Notes: generated by a model not told the origin, from the sequence alone. A stretch of DNA of 64,000 nt from an uncultured Methanobrevibacter sp. (GCF_902770715.1 NZ_CACXTS010000009.1:41423-105422); one strand, 5' to 3'. Shown: positions 9,353 through 18,892, counted from the stretch's first letter. Numbers and translations: made by a program.

Positions 9353-9458
9353 AATCACCACTTATATAAAATACAATAAATTAATATATAATATATTGAT
9401 AAATATATAAATAATTTAATCTTATGGAGAAACATATTATTATTTTGGAGGAGAGTAT
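9353..9458. promoter_or_regulatory. Divergent promoter region, moeA / aIF1A
   Basis: A 106-base, nearly pure A/T region between divergent genes. It contains several TATA-like runs (ATATATAATATA, AAATATATAAAT) compatible with archaeal TBP sites on both strands, and the strong Shine-Dalgarno GGAGGAG just before the TTG start of aIF1A. Exact start sites cannot be read by eye. Confidence 0.5.
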
Positions 9459-9764
9459 TTGTCTAAACCTAATAACAATCAACAACAAGAGTACAGAAGA
9501 GTGAGAACACCTAAAAAAGGAGAAATCCCAGGAGTGGTTGAGCAAATCATGGGGCATGGTAAATTAAAAGTCCGTTGTGCTGATGGAAATATCAGAATGA
9601 CCAGAATCCCTGGTAAAATGAAAAAACGTATTTGGATTCGTGAAGGAGACGTAATCCTTGTAAAACCTTGGGATTTCCAATCTGATGAAAAAGCTGATGT
9701 AATCTGGAGATACACAAAAACAGAATCAAATTGGCTTGAAAGAAAAGGCTACTTGAAAATGTAG
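9459..9764 (+). CDS. eif1A: Translation initiation factor aIF-1A
   Basis: Archaeal homologue of eIF1A, which binds the small-subunit A site during initiation. An S1/OB-fold core is visible: GVVEQIMGHGKLKVRCADGN, MTRIPGKMKKRIWIREGD, VKPWDFQ. The start is TTG, supported by GGAGGAG at proper spacing. Length 101 is typical. It heads a transcript that probably continues into rio1, 26 bases downstream, beyond a T7 run that may attenuate. Confidence 0.96.
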   Translation: MSKPNNNQQQEYRRVRTPKKGEIPGVVEQIMGHGKLKVRCADGNIRMTRIPGKMKKRIWIREGDVILVKPWDFQSDEKADVIWRYTKTESNWLERKGYLKM

Positions 9765-9790
9765 TCTAACCACTTATTTTTTTGATTTTA

Positions 9791-10564
9791 ATGGATTCTA
9801 AAATAGCTAAAGCAGATGCGAAACACGAAAAGATACATTCCCGAAAAAGAAAAAAAGACAGTTCTGATAGAAAAGTGGGAAATGAAATTTTCGACAAACT
9901 AACACTGGAAACATTATACAAATTAGCTAATCAAGGATACATTGACATTTTAAACGGTGCAATAAGTACAGGCAAGGAAGCTAATGTGCTTACAGGTATT
10001 ACCGATGATGAAAAATTTGTAGCAGTGAAAATTTATAGGGTTGCTACTTCTGATTTTAAAAAGATGGATTATTATCTGAAAGGAGATCCAAGATTTAACG
10101 TCAAAACCAAAAATAAAAGAAAAATAATTTACTCTTGGGTAACAAAAGAGTTTAAGAATTTAACCAGATTATATTCTGCAGGTGTCAATGTTCCAGAACC
10201 AATCACAAGCTCAAATAATGTATTGATTATTGAGTTTATTGGGGATGAGGACGGCAATCCCGCACAGCCTGTAAAAAACCAACCGCCAAAAGACCCTGAT
10301 GAATTTTTCAATAAATTGCTTGTAAATCTAAAATTATTCGTAAATGAAGCTAAATTGGTTCATGGCGATTTATCAAATTATAATATTTTAAATAAAGATG
10401 AAGAACCAGTCATTATTGACGTTTCACAATCAGTAGTTTTAGATAATCCAATTTCTAAAGAACTACTCGAAAGGGATATCAACACGCTTGTTCGTGAATA
10501 TACCAAACTTGGCGTTAAAACTAGCTTTGAAGAAATTTGGGAATATGTGAACCCCAAATTTTAG
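9791..10564 (+). CDS. rio1: RIO1-type serine/threonine protein kinase
   Basis: Atypical kinase/ATPase that acts in small ribosomal subunit maturation. The RIO features are present: STGKEANV nucleotide loop, VAVKIYR lysine, catalytic HGDLSNYN and metal-binding IIDVSQ. The N-terminus is Lys/Arg rich, as in RIO1. I place the start at ATG 9791; an upstream TTG at 9782 is in frame. Neighbouring aIF1A and the KH protein fit ribosome biogenesis. The next rightward gene, the KH protein, is separated by two leftward accessory genes. Confidence 0.93.
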   Translation: MDSKIAKADAKHEKIHSRKRKKDSSDRKVGNEIFDKLTLETLYKLANQGYIDILNGAISTGKEANVLTGITDDEKFVAVKIYRVATSDFKKMDYYLKGDPRFNVKTKNKRKIIYSWVTKEFKNLTRLYSAGVNVPEPITSSNNVLIIEFIGDEDGNPAQPVKNQPPKDPDEFFNKLLVNLKLFVNEAKLVHGDLSNYNILNKDEEPVIIDVSQSVVLDNPISKELLERDINTLVREYTKLGVKTSFEEIWEYVNPKF

Positions 10565-10615
10565 CATATAGTCCAACAGATTACCATTACAATAGTTTTT
10601 AAAGGAACTGCAGTT

Positions 10616-11386
10616 TCATTCACCGTAAATGCTTTTTCGAATATTACCGACTAATTCCTTTTCATCATCAGTTAAGTGAACGTTCTCCAAACTATCCTTA
10701 CTACCGCGCTTAATACGAATTATAAAGGTTAGAACAAGAATTAATAAAAAGGATAATAAGCTTAACATTGGGGATATGAATGCAAGGATAATAGATATTA
10801 CTGAACTTATTACAGGAGCCAATAATATATAAAACAAAGTTAAGGTAACGCCTCTTATATATAATTTTAAATTAGGAAATTCGATTCCATCATCATAAGA
10901 ATCTTGAATAGTAGTTTTTATTTCATCCTTTTTATCAAAATACTCGCTGAAATTATTTTTAATCAATAACATGAACATTACAATGTACAATAAACTGATC
11001 ACTAATATCAATAATGAAAAGAATATATTTACATCAAAATAATTGTAAAATCTAAAAAGAAATCCTGTTGCAAATGGTATTAAACAAACAGTTGCCATTG
11101 TAAGCATGTTTAATGTTAAAATAGCATAGCTTATTTTTTTAAAATTAAAAAGAACGACTGTATTTTCCCAAAAATTATATACAATATAAAAACTTATGAA
11201 ATATATTAAAATAGAAGGTGCTAGAAAATTTATAAAATAATCTTTTAAAACAACCCCCGATGATATATCCGCCATTGTTGGAACTGCAATCTCTAAAACA
11301 AGAATTGTCATAGCGATTGCAAAAACACCATCAGTAACCGCAGCATGCCTATCAGTAAATTTATTAAAAAGTTCAATATTTGCCAT
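10616..11386 (-). CDS. TMEM175-type (DUF1211) integral membrane channel
   Basis: The N-terminus reads FTDRHAAVTDGVFAIAMTILVLEI, the TMEM175/DUF1211 signature (R..A.xDGxFAIAxTLLVLE), with Val-Thr where Phe-Ser is usual. About six hydrophobic helices follow and the tail is charged. Prokaryotic members form potassium-permeable channels. The gene is leftward, opposite to the rio1 and KH genes around it, so it looks inserted into an information-processing block. A 21-base inverted repeat about 70 bases upstream could be an operator. Confidence 0.8.
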   Translation of the reverse strand: MANIELFNKFTDRHAAVTDGVFAIAMTILVLEIAVPTMADISSGVVLKDYFINFLAPSILIYFISFYIVYNFWENTVVLFNFKKISYAILTLNMLTMATVCLIPFATGFLFRFYNYFDVNIFFSLLILVISLLYIVMFMLLIKNNFSEYFDKKDEIKTTIQDSYDDGIEFPNLKLYIRGVTLTLFYILLAPVISSVISIILAFISPMLSLLSFLLILVLTFIIRIKRGSKDSLENVHLTDDEKELVGNIRKSIYGE

Positions 11387-11664
11387 TAATATAAATAATG
11401 TAATTTATTTTATATAATATTAATGTAACCCCAACAATTTGATTTGAAACATTCGGTTCAAACGAATTGAACCGTTTACCCTAAAATTAATTATATAATT
11501 CACACTTGGCGTCGGAAAGGTACCCTAGTGCAAATAGAAAATATATGATGAAAACGGATATAAATTTACAACATTGGGAGAATGGTAAATAACAAAATAA
11601 TTAGTGCAAATATATATCCGAAATCATATTTCTTAAATTTTAAAATAAGGAAAAATGAAGATAA
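11387..11664. other. Intergenic region with inverted and direct repeats
   Basis: No gene is visible in 278 bases. It holds an inverted repeat CGGTTCAA-N5-TTGAACCG (11454-11474), a second imperfect one CACTTGG/CCTAGTG (11503-11530), and an 11-base direct repeat TAGTGCAAATA at 11526-11536 and 11602-11612. The stretch around 11500-11530 is richer in G and C than its surroundings. These may be operator sites or traces of an insertion. Confidence 0.4.
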
Positions 11665-12150
11665 TTAGAATGCAATCGCATCCACATTATTATCCTTATT
11701 AAATTCATTTAAAAGTGAAGATAAATCAGATTTTTTCACATCACTGGTATCTTTTGCCCAGAACACTACAATAAATTGTTGTCCATCACAATCTATGAGC
11801 TCTGCAATGCCATGTTCACTATGATCAATGTCTGTGAAATCTACTGTATTATCAGAATTTTTATCAATTTTCATATCATCATCGGCAGTGAGGTAATCTT
11901 GACCCTCACCATGAATGAGATTATCATAAGCATCGTCACTTTCATTATCGTATGCATCATCATTTGCATTTTTAAAAATTGTAATGCCGGAATCTTGTTT
12001 TTCATTTAAAGATAATGAATAATATGTTCCATTATGCACATTATCATAAGATTTATCGATGGCAAAATCATTGACGTTTTTTGCAGCACAAACACTACCA
12101 ATCAATAGTGTTGAAACCAGTAACATTAAAAATATCTTTTTAGCATCCAT
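11665..12150 (-). CDS. Secreted acidic protein of unknown function
   Basis: A 161-residue protein with a clear Sec signal peptide (KK, then hydrophobic IFLMLLVSTLLIGSVCAA). The mature part is very acidic, with a short repeat DDAYDN-ES-DDAYDN in the middle and a compact end (GQQFIVVFWAKD, LSSLLNEFNKD) resembling small extracellular proteins common in Methanobrevibacter. I recognise no named family. It is leftward, upstream of the TMEM175-type gene, inside the inserted segment. Confidence 0.6.
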   Translation of the reverse strand: MDAKKIFLMLLVSTLLIGSVCAAKNVNDFAIDKSYDNVHNGTYYSLSLNEKQDSGITIFKNANDDAYDNESDDAYDNLIHGEGQDYLTADDDMKIDKNSDNTVDFTDIDHSEHGIAELIDCDGQQFIVVFWAKDTSDVKKSDLSSLLNEFNKDNNVDAIAF

Positions 12151-12496
12151 TTTTTCACCTTAATTCTTATTATTACAAACTCCAAGAAAAGATTTATTTT
12201 TAAATTAGAACTTCATGTTCAAGTAAGTGTATGAAAACATCAGCATATAAAGTTTTTCGAATGCAAGTGCTCACTTACATCTTTAAATTGTAAAAAAATA
12301 AAAAATAGAGGGTTATTCTAAAAAAATAATGCGTTTAGTGTTTTGACATATAATAAACCCCCATAATAATTGTTTGATTCAAAATAATGAAAGTGCATTT
12401 TCCACCAAATTCTTTGTTGATAACATGACTAATTAAATTAATCCTAAATTTTAAATAATTTTGATTAAATAATTATTAATTGACAAGGTGAAAATT
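12151..12496. other. Divergent intergenic region before the KH gene
   Basis: About 346 bases without a gene. It should carry the promoter of the leftward secreted protein and of the rightward KH gene. A long-loop inverted repeat GTAAGTG / CACTTAC (12223-12229 and 12272-12278) is the only structure I see; an A/T-rich stretch (TTTTAAATAATTTTGATTAA) precedes the Shine-Dalgarno AAGGTGA at 12485. No RNA gene is recognisable. Confidence 0.4.
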
Positions 12497-13114
12497 ATGC
12501 CGGAAACAGATTATCTAAAAATACCACAGAATAGAGTAGGGGCATTAATTGGAAGCAATGGAAAAGTTAAAAAGTCCATTGAAAATGCAACTGGAACAAT
12601 CCTTGACATAGACAGTGAGGAGGGAACAGTTTACATCACACCTAGAGATGATATGGAAGATCCGTTAGGCGTATGGAATGCCAACCATATCGTTAAGGCA
12701 GTGGCACGTGGATTTAATCCAGAAGTTGCATTGAAATTAGTTAGTGATGACATTTATTTAGAAGTGATTAGTTTACCATTATACATAGGAAAATCTAAAA
12801 AGGCCCTTGCAAGACATAAAGGACGAATTATTGGAAAAGATGGAAAAACCCGTGAAATCATAATGGAAATGGCTGAAGTAGATATGGCAATTTATGGTAA
12901 AACCGTTTCCTTAATCGGTGAAATGGACAACATCATGGTTGCTAAAGAAGCTATTGAAATGATTTTAAATGGTTCTAGACATAAATCAGTTTATGGATTT
13001 TTAGAACATAAAAAAGAAGACTTGAAAATGAAAGAATTCAAGGATCTTGTCGGAATCGAAGATGATAAAATCGAGTTTAAAGATGGAATCGACTTCGATG
13101 AGAAAGATTATTAG
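12497..13114 (+). CDS. KH-domain RNA-binding protein (Dim2/Krr1-like)
   Basis: Archaeal homologue of Dim2/Pno1, which binds the 3' end of 16S rRNA during small-subunit assembly. Two KH domains are visible: [16 protein letters not shown] in the first and [18 protein letters not shown] in the second, each with the GxxG loop, followed by [17 protein letters not shown] chose ATG 12497, behind AAGGTGA, rather than the GTG at 12488. It pairs functionally with Rio1 and aIF1A upstream. The stop codon is inside a 20-base perfect palindrome that looks like a terminator. Confidence 0.9.
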   Translation: MPETDYLKIPQNRVGALIGSNGKVKKSIENATGTILDIDSEEGTVYITPRDDMEDPLGVWNANHIVKAVARGFNPEVALKLVSDDIYLEVISLPLYIGKSKKALARHKGRIIGKDGKTREIIMEMAEVDMAIYGKTVSLIGEMDNIMVAKEAIEMILNGSRHKSVYGFLEHKKEDLKMKEFKDLVGIEDDKIEFKDGIDFDEKDY

Positions 13115-13143
13115 GAGTTTAAACTCCTAACCCTATTTTTTTG
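13111..13143 (+). terminator. Palindromic terminator at KH gene end
   Basis: A perfect palindrome TTAGGAGTTTAAACTCCTAA at 13111-13130 includes the stop codon TAG (13112-13114) and is followed by CCCTATTTTTTTG. Hairpin plus T-tract fits termination on the plus strand. Confidence 0.7.
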
Positions 13144-13516
13144 ATAAATTAAATTAACATTATATTTCAACACAACATTCCCACCCCAGGCAACTTTTAT
13201 TTAATTTTGAAAATGGAATGTGAAACATCAAAAAAGTACTATAACATAAATATTACAAAAGTACCTATGTTTTAATAAAAGATTACTATAAAAATTACAT
13301 CAATACCAGTAAACTTTTATATACTTTAACGGACATATATAGATAACATAGTACAAATACTATATTTTTTACATGTTTTAAAATTATTATTTCACCACAT
13401 ATTTAATCAAGGCAGATAGGGTAATGTATGAATAATACTTTTCAAATGCTCTCTCATTTGATTTAAATATAGTCATGATAATAAATTAAAATATATTTAT
13501 TTAAGGAGGAAAAATA
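13131..13516 (+). promoter_or_regulatory. Long upstream region of topoisomerase VI operon
   Basis: About 390 bases without a gene. Two archaeal TATA candidates are visible: CTTTTATATAC near 13315 and TTTAAATATA near 13460; the second lies about 55 bases before the start, which suits a short leader. A strong AAGGAGGA Shine-Dalgarno precedes the TTG start at 13517. No RNA gene features are evident. Confidence 0.45.
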
Positions 13517-15217
13517 TTGGCTCAACAAGGAATTGATTGGGATGAAGATTTTGACAGATTAACCCCATCCCAGTTCTTTAGAAAAAACAAGCAGATGTTA
13601 GGATTTACTGGTAAAATCCGTTCATTAACTATTGTATTCCACGAATTGATTACAAACAGTTTTGATGCATGTGAAGAAGCAGGAATATTGCCAGATATTG
13701 ACATCGAATTAAAACGTGTTGACAAGGAACATTATATCTTAAGACACAAAGACAATGGTCCTGGAATTCCTGAAGATTATGTAATGCAAGTATATTGTAT
13801 GATGTTTGCAGGATCCAAATTTAGAAACATCCAATCTAGAGGACAACAAGGTTTAGGTTGTAGTGGTTGTGTGCTTTTATCACAAATGACAACCGGTAAA
13901 CCTGCTCGCGTAATTTCATGTTACAAAGAGGGCGATGAAATTAAAGGAGTTAAAATGAAGTTCCAAATGGATGTTGAAAACAACCGTGGAATTTTAATGG
14001 AAAGGGAAGATTACCCTGCCGAAAGTACTGGAGTATGTATTGAATTACAATTCAAAGATGTATCCTACTCCCTTGCAGAGCAAGGTGCTTTTGAGTACAT
14101 TAGAAGAACAATGATTGGAAATCCTCATGCAAAAATTACCTTCAGAGATCCATCAGGACACAAATACATATTTAAAAGAGCAGCAGATGTTGTTCCAGTT
14201 CAACCAAAAGAAGTATTGCCTCACCCAAAAGGTGTAAGTGCTGATGACTTAATGACAATGGCAAAAAATACCGACAGCAGAAGATACAAAAGTATGTTAA
14301 CCTCATCAATGTCAAGAATGTCCAACAAAAGAGTTGATGAAATCGCTGAAATTACTGGAATTGACATGAACAAACGCCCTAAAGCAATGACATTCCCAGA
14401 AGCAGAAGCTATTGTCCATTGCTTTAAGAAAATGAAATTCATGGCTCCTCCAACTGATGGGCTCATACCTATCGGATCAGAACAAATTGAAAAAGGTATG
14501 AAACAAATCCTTAAACCGGAATTTGTAACAACAATAACCAGAAAGCCTGTAACCTACCAAGGTGGTGTTTCATTCATTATAGAAGCAGGTCTTGCATATG
14601 GAGGTAACTCCGGAAGAGTCGTTAGCGAAAAAAGAAAATCTGAAATTATGAGATTCGCAAATAGAGTTCCATTAACATTCGATGCAGGAAGCTGTGCTAT
14701 TACAGAAGCTCTAAAAAGTATCGATTGGAGACGTTACGGCTTAAAAGATATGGATAACACTCCATTAACTTTATTCGTTAATATTATTTCTACTCAAGTA
14801 CCCTACCTTTCAACAGGTAAACAAAGTGTTTCCCCAGAACCTGAAATTGTTCATGAAATCAGACAGGCAACAATGAAATTGGCCCGTAAATTACAAAAAC
14901 ATATCAGGGCTAAAAGAGCAGCTAAAGAAAAAGAAAAACGTTCAAAAGTATTTGAAGAATATGTTCCAGTAATTATTGAAGAAGCTGCAAAACTTGGTGA
15001 AACTGGAGTTCCTGAATACCAAGAAGTTTTAGCGAAGGTTACTAAAAGAGCGCTTGCAGAACTGCTTGGTGAAAAAGTTGAAGAAGAAGAGGAAGAAGAA
15101 GAACTTGATGCAATCATCATGGAAGAAGTTGATGAATTTGGACATACTGTTGAAGAAGGCCATTCCACATTAGACAACTTCATTGAAGATGATGTTGATG
15201 AATTTGAGGACGAATAG
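13517..15217 (+). CDS. top6B: DNA topoisomerase VI subunit B
   Basis: ATPase subunit of the A2B2 type IIB topoisomerase that relaxes and decatenates DNA. The GHKL ATPase motifs are clear: [11 protein letters not shown] with Glu43 and Asn47, DNGPGIP and [10 protein letters not shown] helix-two-turn-helix insert and the transducer region with its lysine follow ([10 protein letters not shown]). The C-terminal tail is highly acidic. Start is TTG at 13517, supported by AAGGAGGA. top6A follows after 8 bases, so the two are co-translated. Confidence 0.97.
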   Translation: MAQQGIDWDEDFDRLTPSQFFRKNKQMLGFTGKIRSLTIVFHELITNSFDACEEAGILPDIDIELKRVDKEHYILRHKDNGPGIPEDYVMQVYCMMFAGSKFRNIQSRGQQGLGCSGCVLLSQMTTGKPARVISCYKEGDEIKGVKMKFQMDVENNRGILMEREDYPAESTGVCIELQFKDVSYSLAEQGAFEYIRRTMIGNPHAKITFRDPSGHKYIFKRAADVVPVQPKEVLPHPKGVSADDLMTMAKNTDSRRYKSMLTSSMSRMSNKRVDEIAEITGIDMNKRPKAMTFPEAEAIVHCFKKMKFMAPPTDGLIPIGSEQIEKGMKQILKPEFVTTITRKPVTYQGGVSFIIEAGLAYGGNSGRVVSEKRKSEIMRFANRVPLTFDAGSCAITEALKSIDWRRYGLKDMDNTPLTLFVNIISTQVPYLSTGKQSVSPEPEIVHEIRQATMKLARKLQKHIRAKRAAKEKEKRSKVFEEYVPVIIEEAAKLGETGVPEYQEVLAKVTKRALAELLGEKVEEEEEEEELDAIIMEEVDEFGHTVEEGHSTLDNFIEDDVDEFEDE

Positions 15218-15225
15218 GTGATTAA

Positions 15226-16323
15226 ATGGCTGAAGCAAAAAAAGAAGGCAAATCACATAAAGAACTTAGGAAAGAATACACCTACAATAAACTTAAAGGT
15301 TTAGGTGAAGAAATTATTGAAGAAATTGAAAAAAATAAAGTTCCTAATATTAAAGTTCCTTCAAGAGGTACTGGAAACATCGTTTATGATGATGCTAAAA
15401 GATACTATGTACTAGGTGACAGATACGGAAGAAGATCTTTAGGAAACGTAAAGCAAATCAGAAAATTAGGGCAAATGGTTTACGTTGCCAATTTCTGTAA
15501 AGATTTAGTAGCTCGTGAAAAAACAGCTACCATCAGGGAAATGTATTACGTTTCCGAAGGTTGGGGAATCAGTTTTAAATCACAACAAGAATCCAACATT
15601 GTTGGAGAAGACCTTGAAGTAACTCTCGGTACCACCCGTGAAGATTTAGGTTTAATGCCAGAGGAAGACGGTGCATCAGTATACGGAGACATTACTTTGC
15701 TTGATGAAGTGGAAGTTAATGCTTCAAAAATGGGAAAATCAGGTTATACCATTTCACCTACAATCGACCAAGTGGACTTCTTAGATCATAATGTGGACAA
15801 AGTATTGGCAGTGGAAACAATGGGAATGTTCCACAGGTTAGTTCAAGAGAATGCACATGAAAGATTTAATTGTTTAATTGTTGGGCTTAAAGGACAAGCA
15901 GCACGTGCTACAAGAAGATTTATTAAAAGAGTCAACACAGAACTCAAACTTCCTGTATACATCTGTAACGACGGAGACCCTTGGGGATTCCACATTGCAC
16001 AGGTAATTATTTCCGGAAGTGCAAAACTAGCTCACGTTAATCATGACCTCGCTACTCCTGACGCTAAATTTATTGGAGTAACCGCATCTGATATTATCAA
16101 TTATGATTTACCTACTGATAAACTCAAAGATGTTGACGTTATGAGGCTTAAAGAGCTTGCAAAAGACCCAAGGTATAAAACTGATTTCTGGCAAACAGAA
16201 ATTAAAAAGATGCTTAAAATCGGTAAAAAAGCAGAACAGCAATCTTTCTCCAAATATGGGCTTGAGTATGTCGTAGACGAATACTTCCCAGCTAAATTTG
16301 AAGAAATGGAAAATCAAGCATAG
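15226..16323 (+). CDS. top6A: DNA topoisomerase VI subunit A
   Basis: Spo11-like DNA-cleaving subunit. The winged-helix catalytic region has the [10 protein letters not shown] motif; one of Tyr107/Tyr108 forms the phosphotyrosine link. The Toprim domain is seen in [12 protein letters not shown] and [13 protein letters not shown] with its acidic DGD residues. Length 365 is normal. Together with the B subunit 8 bases upstream it gives a complete enzyme. Its stop codon sits in the loop of a long hairpin with a following T-tract. Confidence 0.97.
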   Translation: MAEAKKEGKSHKELRKEYTYNKLKGLGEEIIEEIEKNKVPNIKVPSRGTGNIVYDDAKRYYVLGDRYGRRSLGNVKQIRKLGQMVYVANFCKDLVAREKTATIREMYYVSEGWGISFKSQQESNIVGEDLEVTLGTTREDLGLMPEEDGASVYGDITLLDEVEVNASKMGKSGYTISPTIDQVDFLDHNVDKVLAVETMGMFHRLVQENAHERFNCLIVGLKGQAARATRRFIKRVNTELKLPVYICNDGDPWGFHIAQVIISGSAKLAHVNHDLATPDAKFIGVTASDIINYDLPTDKLKDVDVMRLKELAKDPRYKTDFWQTEIKKMLKIGKKAEQQSFSKYGLEYVVDEYFPAKFEEMENQA

Positions 16324-16357
16324 TCTTGAAATTTTCCTCCTTTTTTTATTTTTTTTA
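16308..16357 (+). terminator. Stop-in-loop terminator of top6BA
   Basis: Stem GGAAAAT/ATTTTCC plus CAAG/CTTG with a two-base bulge encloses the loop CATAGT, which contains the top6A stop TAG. It is followed by a T-rich tract (T7, A, T8). Confidence 0.7.
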
Positions 16358-16396
16358 AAATATTTTTAAGATAACCTTTATATACTAGAAAAACCT

Positions 16397-16414
16397 TATA
16401 CCCCTATAGGTATA
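16397..16414 (+). promoter_or_regulatory. CsoR-type operator upstream of csoR
   Basis: Inverted repeat TATACC-CCTATA-GGTATA, 13 bases before the TTG start of the repressor gene. The TACC...GGTA arms and short GC-containing centre resemble known CsoR/RcnR-family operators. A matching site precedes the ATPase gene, supporting autoregulation. Confidence 0.65.
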
Positions 16415-16426
16415 GGATGTGTTATT

Positions 16427-16699
16427 TTGAAACAATGTATGGATAGCGAAAATTTACATAGGAGACTTAAAAAGATTATTGGCCAATTAAATGCAATTGA
16501 CAGAATGATCGATGAAGATATCCCCTGTGAACAAATATTAATGCAAGTAAATGCATCAAAATCAGCATTACATAAAGTTGGACACATAATTGTTGAAGGA
16601 CACTTGGAACATTGTGTAAAACAGGCAATCAAAGATAACGATTCTGATGAAGCAATAAGTGATCTTACATCAATTTTGGAATACTACTCCAGACTTTAA
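16427..16699 (+). CDS. csoR: CsoR-family metal-sensing transcriptional repressor
   Basis: A 90-residue all-helical DUF156 repressor. The ligand positions are Cys34 (DIPCEQIL), His59 and Cys63 (GHLEHC), the Cys-His-Cys set of copper(I)-sensing CsoR proteins; nickel-sensing RcnR has His at the last position. Start TTG at 16427, since no upstream ATG is in frame. It lies 45 bases before the P-type ATPase, and an inverted repeat with TACC/GGTA arms precedes each of the two genes. Copper(I) binding should release the protein from DNA and induce efflux. Confidence 0.85.
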   Translation: MKQCMDSENLHRRLKKIIGQLNAIDRMIDEDIPCEQILMQVNASKSALHKVGHIIVEGHLEHCVKQAIKDNDSDEAISDLTSILEYYSRL

Positions 16700-16717
16700 T
16701 TTTTTTTAAAATAACTT

Positions 16718-16735
16718 TATACCCTATGGGGTATA
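16718..16735 (+). promoter_or_regulatory. CsoR-type operator upstream of metal ATPase
   Basis: Perfect inverted repeat TATACCC-TATG-GGGTATA ending 9 bases before the ATPase start codon and sharing its arms with the site before csoR. Repressor bound here would block the start of the ATPase message directly. Confidence 0.7.
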
Positions 16736-16744
16736 CCTGTACTA

Positions 16745-18625
16745 ATGGGGCTGTTTAATATGAACTTTACAAAAAATGAAAAATATGACATACTACGTAT
16801 AATCATATCCGTAATGAGTATAATCATTAGTTTCATACTCTCTCTAGATTATATTTCATGGATAGCAGTAATATTATGTGGAATACCAATAATTAAAGAA
16901 TGTATTGACAGTTTAATAAAGGAATTTGATTTAAAAGCAGATTTGCTTGTTTCATTGGCCATCATTTCATCCATCTTAATTGGTGAAGTCTTTGCAGCAG
17001 GTGAAATTGCAACAATCATGGCAATTGGAGGATTCTTAGAAGAATATACCGTAACAAAAACACAAGGAAGAATTAAAGAACTTGTCAACATGTCACCTCA
17101 AGTTGCAACAAGAATTAAAAATGGAATTGAAGAAAAAATATCTGTCGAAAATGTACAAGTCGGAGATATCTTAAAAGTGCTTCCTGGTGAAAGCATACCA
17201 ACAGATGGCATTATACTCTATGGAGAAACTTCAATTGACCAATCAACATTGACTGGAGAATCTTTTCCAGTTGATAAAACAGAAAACGATGAAGTATATA
17301 GTGGAACAATAAATCTTTATGGTTCATTTACCATGAAAACAACAAAGATCAGCCAAGAGAGTTCTCTCCAAAAATTGATAAGATTGGTTGAATCATCAAA
17401 ACCAGAAAATTCAAAAATTGTAAGAACTGCAGACAAATGGGCGACAATTATTGTTGTGCTGGCTTTCATATCTGCAATATTAACATATCTATATACATTT
17501 GAAATAACAAGGTCAGTTACAATTTTAGTGGTTTTCTGCCCATGTGCGTTAGTTCTAGCTACACCAACAGCAATCATGGCTACAATTGGAAATTTAACTA
17601 AATATGGAATTTTAGTAAAAGACGGAGAATCTATTGAAGAGCTAGCTCATGTAAGTGAATTTGTATTCGATAAAACCGGAACATTAACCTATGGTTCTCC
17701 AAAGGTTGTTAATATTATCTCAAATGATTCAGAAGAGTTAATGTATCTACTTGCATCTCTTGAATCCAAATCAGAACATCCTCTTGCAAAGGCAATAGTT
17801 GAATATTATGACAATGACGATTTTGCTTATGTGGATGACTTTAAAATGCATATTGGAAAAGGCATCAGCGGGAAAATAGGCGGTTCAAGAATAATTGCCG
17901 GGAATAAAAAATTATTAGAATCAGAAAATATTTCCTTAAACTCACCTGGTCAATCCCAAAATGGTGAAATCACAATATACGTGGCAAAAGAAGGAGAGCT
18001 GATTGGAAAAGTTTATCTTGCAGACACATTACGGGAAAGTTCAGAGCAAACAATAAAAAATCTCAAACGATTAAGAATAAAAACAACCCTGCTTACAGGA
18101 GACAATGAAAAAACTGCAAGATATATTGCAAAAAAAATTAAAATCCGAAATGTCAAATCTGATTGCCTGCCAGAAGATAAAACAGATTACATTGCACGAG
18201 AGCAAATTCTTGGACATAAGGTCGCAATGATTGGAGACGGAGTAAATGACGCACCATCCCTTAAAAAAGCAAATGTTGGAATAGCAATGAGCAAAATCGG
18301 AAGCGACATCAGTGTTGAGGCGGCGAATATTGCACTAATAAATGACAATATAGAGGACATTCCGCAATTAATTGGAATTGCAAAAAAAACTGTGAGAACA
18401 ATTAATATAAACATTGGATTGGCATTAACATTGAACATAATAGCAATGGCATTGGCAATCTTAGGCATTTTAAACCCAATTGAGGGAGCATTAATCCACA
18501 ATATCGGTTCAGTCATGGTAATTATCTATTCAACATCATTGACAAGATACAAGATTTCCAATAAGGACTGTAGAAAATCAAAAAAGTTAGGCGTAACTAA
18601 AAGTTTAAATAAAGCAATGACATAA
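16745..18625 (+). CDS. copA: P1B-type heavy-metal-transporting ATPase
   Basis: Metal-efflux ATPase of 626 residues. It has TGES in the actuator domain, the transmembrane CPC motif (Cys265, Cys267), the phosphorylated Asp309 in DKTGT, the nucleotide-binding SEHPLAKA and GDGVNDAP. It lacks the usual N-terminal HMA/CxxC domain; a free HMA protein is encoded 30 bases downstream instead. The CsoR repressor with copper ligands and the CPC motif favour copper(I). Against this, the last helices read LNIIAMAL and HNIGSV, not the YN and MxxSS motifs of copper ATPases, so another soft metal is possible. Start ATG 16745; a second ATG lies five codons in. Confidence 0.88.
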   Translation: MGLFNMNFTKNEKYDILRIIISVMSIIISFILSLDYISWIAVILCGIPIIKECIDSLIKEFDLKADLLVSLAIISSILIGEVFAAGEIATIMAIGGFLEEYTVTKTQGRIKELVNMSPQVATRIKNGIEEKISVENVQVGDILKVLPGESIPTDGIILYGETSIDQSTLTGESFPVDKTENDEVYSGTINLYGSFTMKTTKISQESSLQKLIRLVESSKPENSKIVRTADKWATIIVVLAFISAILTYLYTFEITRSVTILVVFCPCALVLATPTAIMATIGNLTKYGILVKDGESIEELAHVSEFVFDKTGTLTYGSPKVVNIISNDSEELMYLLASLESKSEHPLAKAIVEYYDNDDFAYVDDFKMHIGKGISGKIGGSRIIAGNKKLLESENISLNSPGQSQNGEITIYVAKEGELIGKVYLADTLRESSEQTIKNLKRLRIKTTLLTGDNEKTARYIAKKIKIRNVKSDCLPEDKTDYIAREQILGHKVAMIGDGVNDAPSLKKANVGIAMSKIGSDISVEAANIALINDNIEDIPQLIGIAKKTVRTININIGLALTLNIIAMALAILGILNPIEGALIHNIGSVMVIIYSTSLTRYKISNKDCRKSKKLGVTKSLNKAMT

Positions 18626-18655
18626 CTATACATATCGATAATAAGGTGATTTATT

Positions 18656-18859
18656 ATGGCTGAAAAAGAAATTAAAGTTGTGGGCATGCACTGCCCATCA
18701 TGCGTAAATGCTGTAGAATTATGTTTAAAAGATGTTGACGGAATTGAAGATGCGAAAGCAGACCTCGATTCAGGAATTACTACAATTACAATGTCTGGCG
18801 ACGTAAGCGATGCAGACATCAATGAAGCTGTTGAAGAAGCAGGTTTCAAAGTAGAATAA
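18656..18859 (+). CDS. copZ: HMA-domain metallochaperone, CopZ-like
   Basis: A 67-residue single heavy-metal-associated domain with the binding motif MHCPSC (Cys13, Cys16) in the first loop and the usual beta-alpha-beta-beta-alpha-beta spacing, ending EEAGFKVE. It probably delivers copper(I) to the ATPase upstream, replacing that enzyme's missing N-terminal domain. Third gene of the csoR cassette. The stop codon is at the centre of a short palindrome followed by a T-rich tract. Confidence 0.9.
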   Translation: MAEKEIKVVGMHCPSCVNAVELCLKDVDGIEDAKADLDSGITTITMSGDVSDADINEAVEEAGFKVE

Positions 18860-18892
18860 TTCTATTCTTCTTTTCTTTTTTTATAAAAATTT
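18852..18892 (+). terminator. Stop-in-loop terminator of metal cassette
   Basis: TAGAAT-A-ATTCTA with the copZ stop TAA at its centre, then TTCTTCTTTTCTTTTTTTAT on the plus strand. The hydrolase gene converges from the right, and its 3' end lies in the T-rich part. Confidence 0.55.

Noticed and set aside
13131..13516. Possible RNase P or SRP RNA upstream of top6B
   Set aside because: None of the conserved core motifs of either RNA is present and the region is too A/T rich for their stems.
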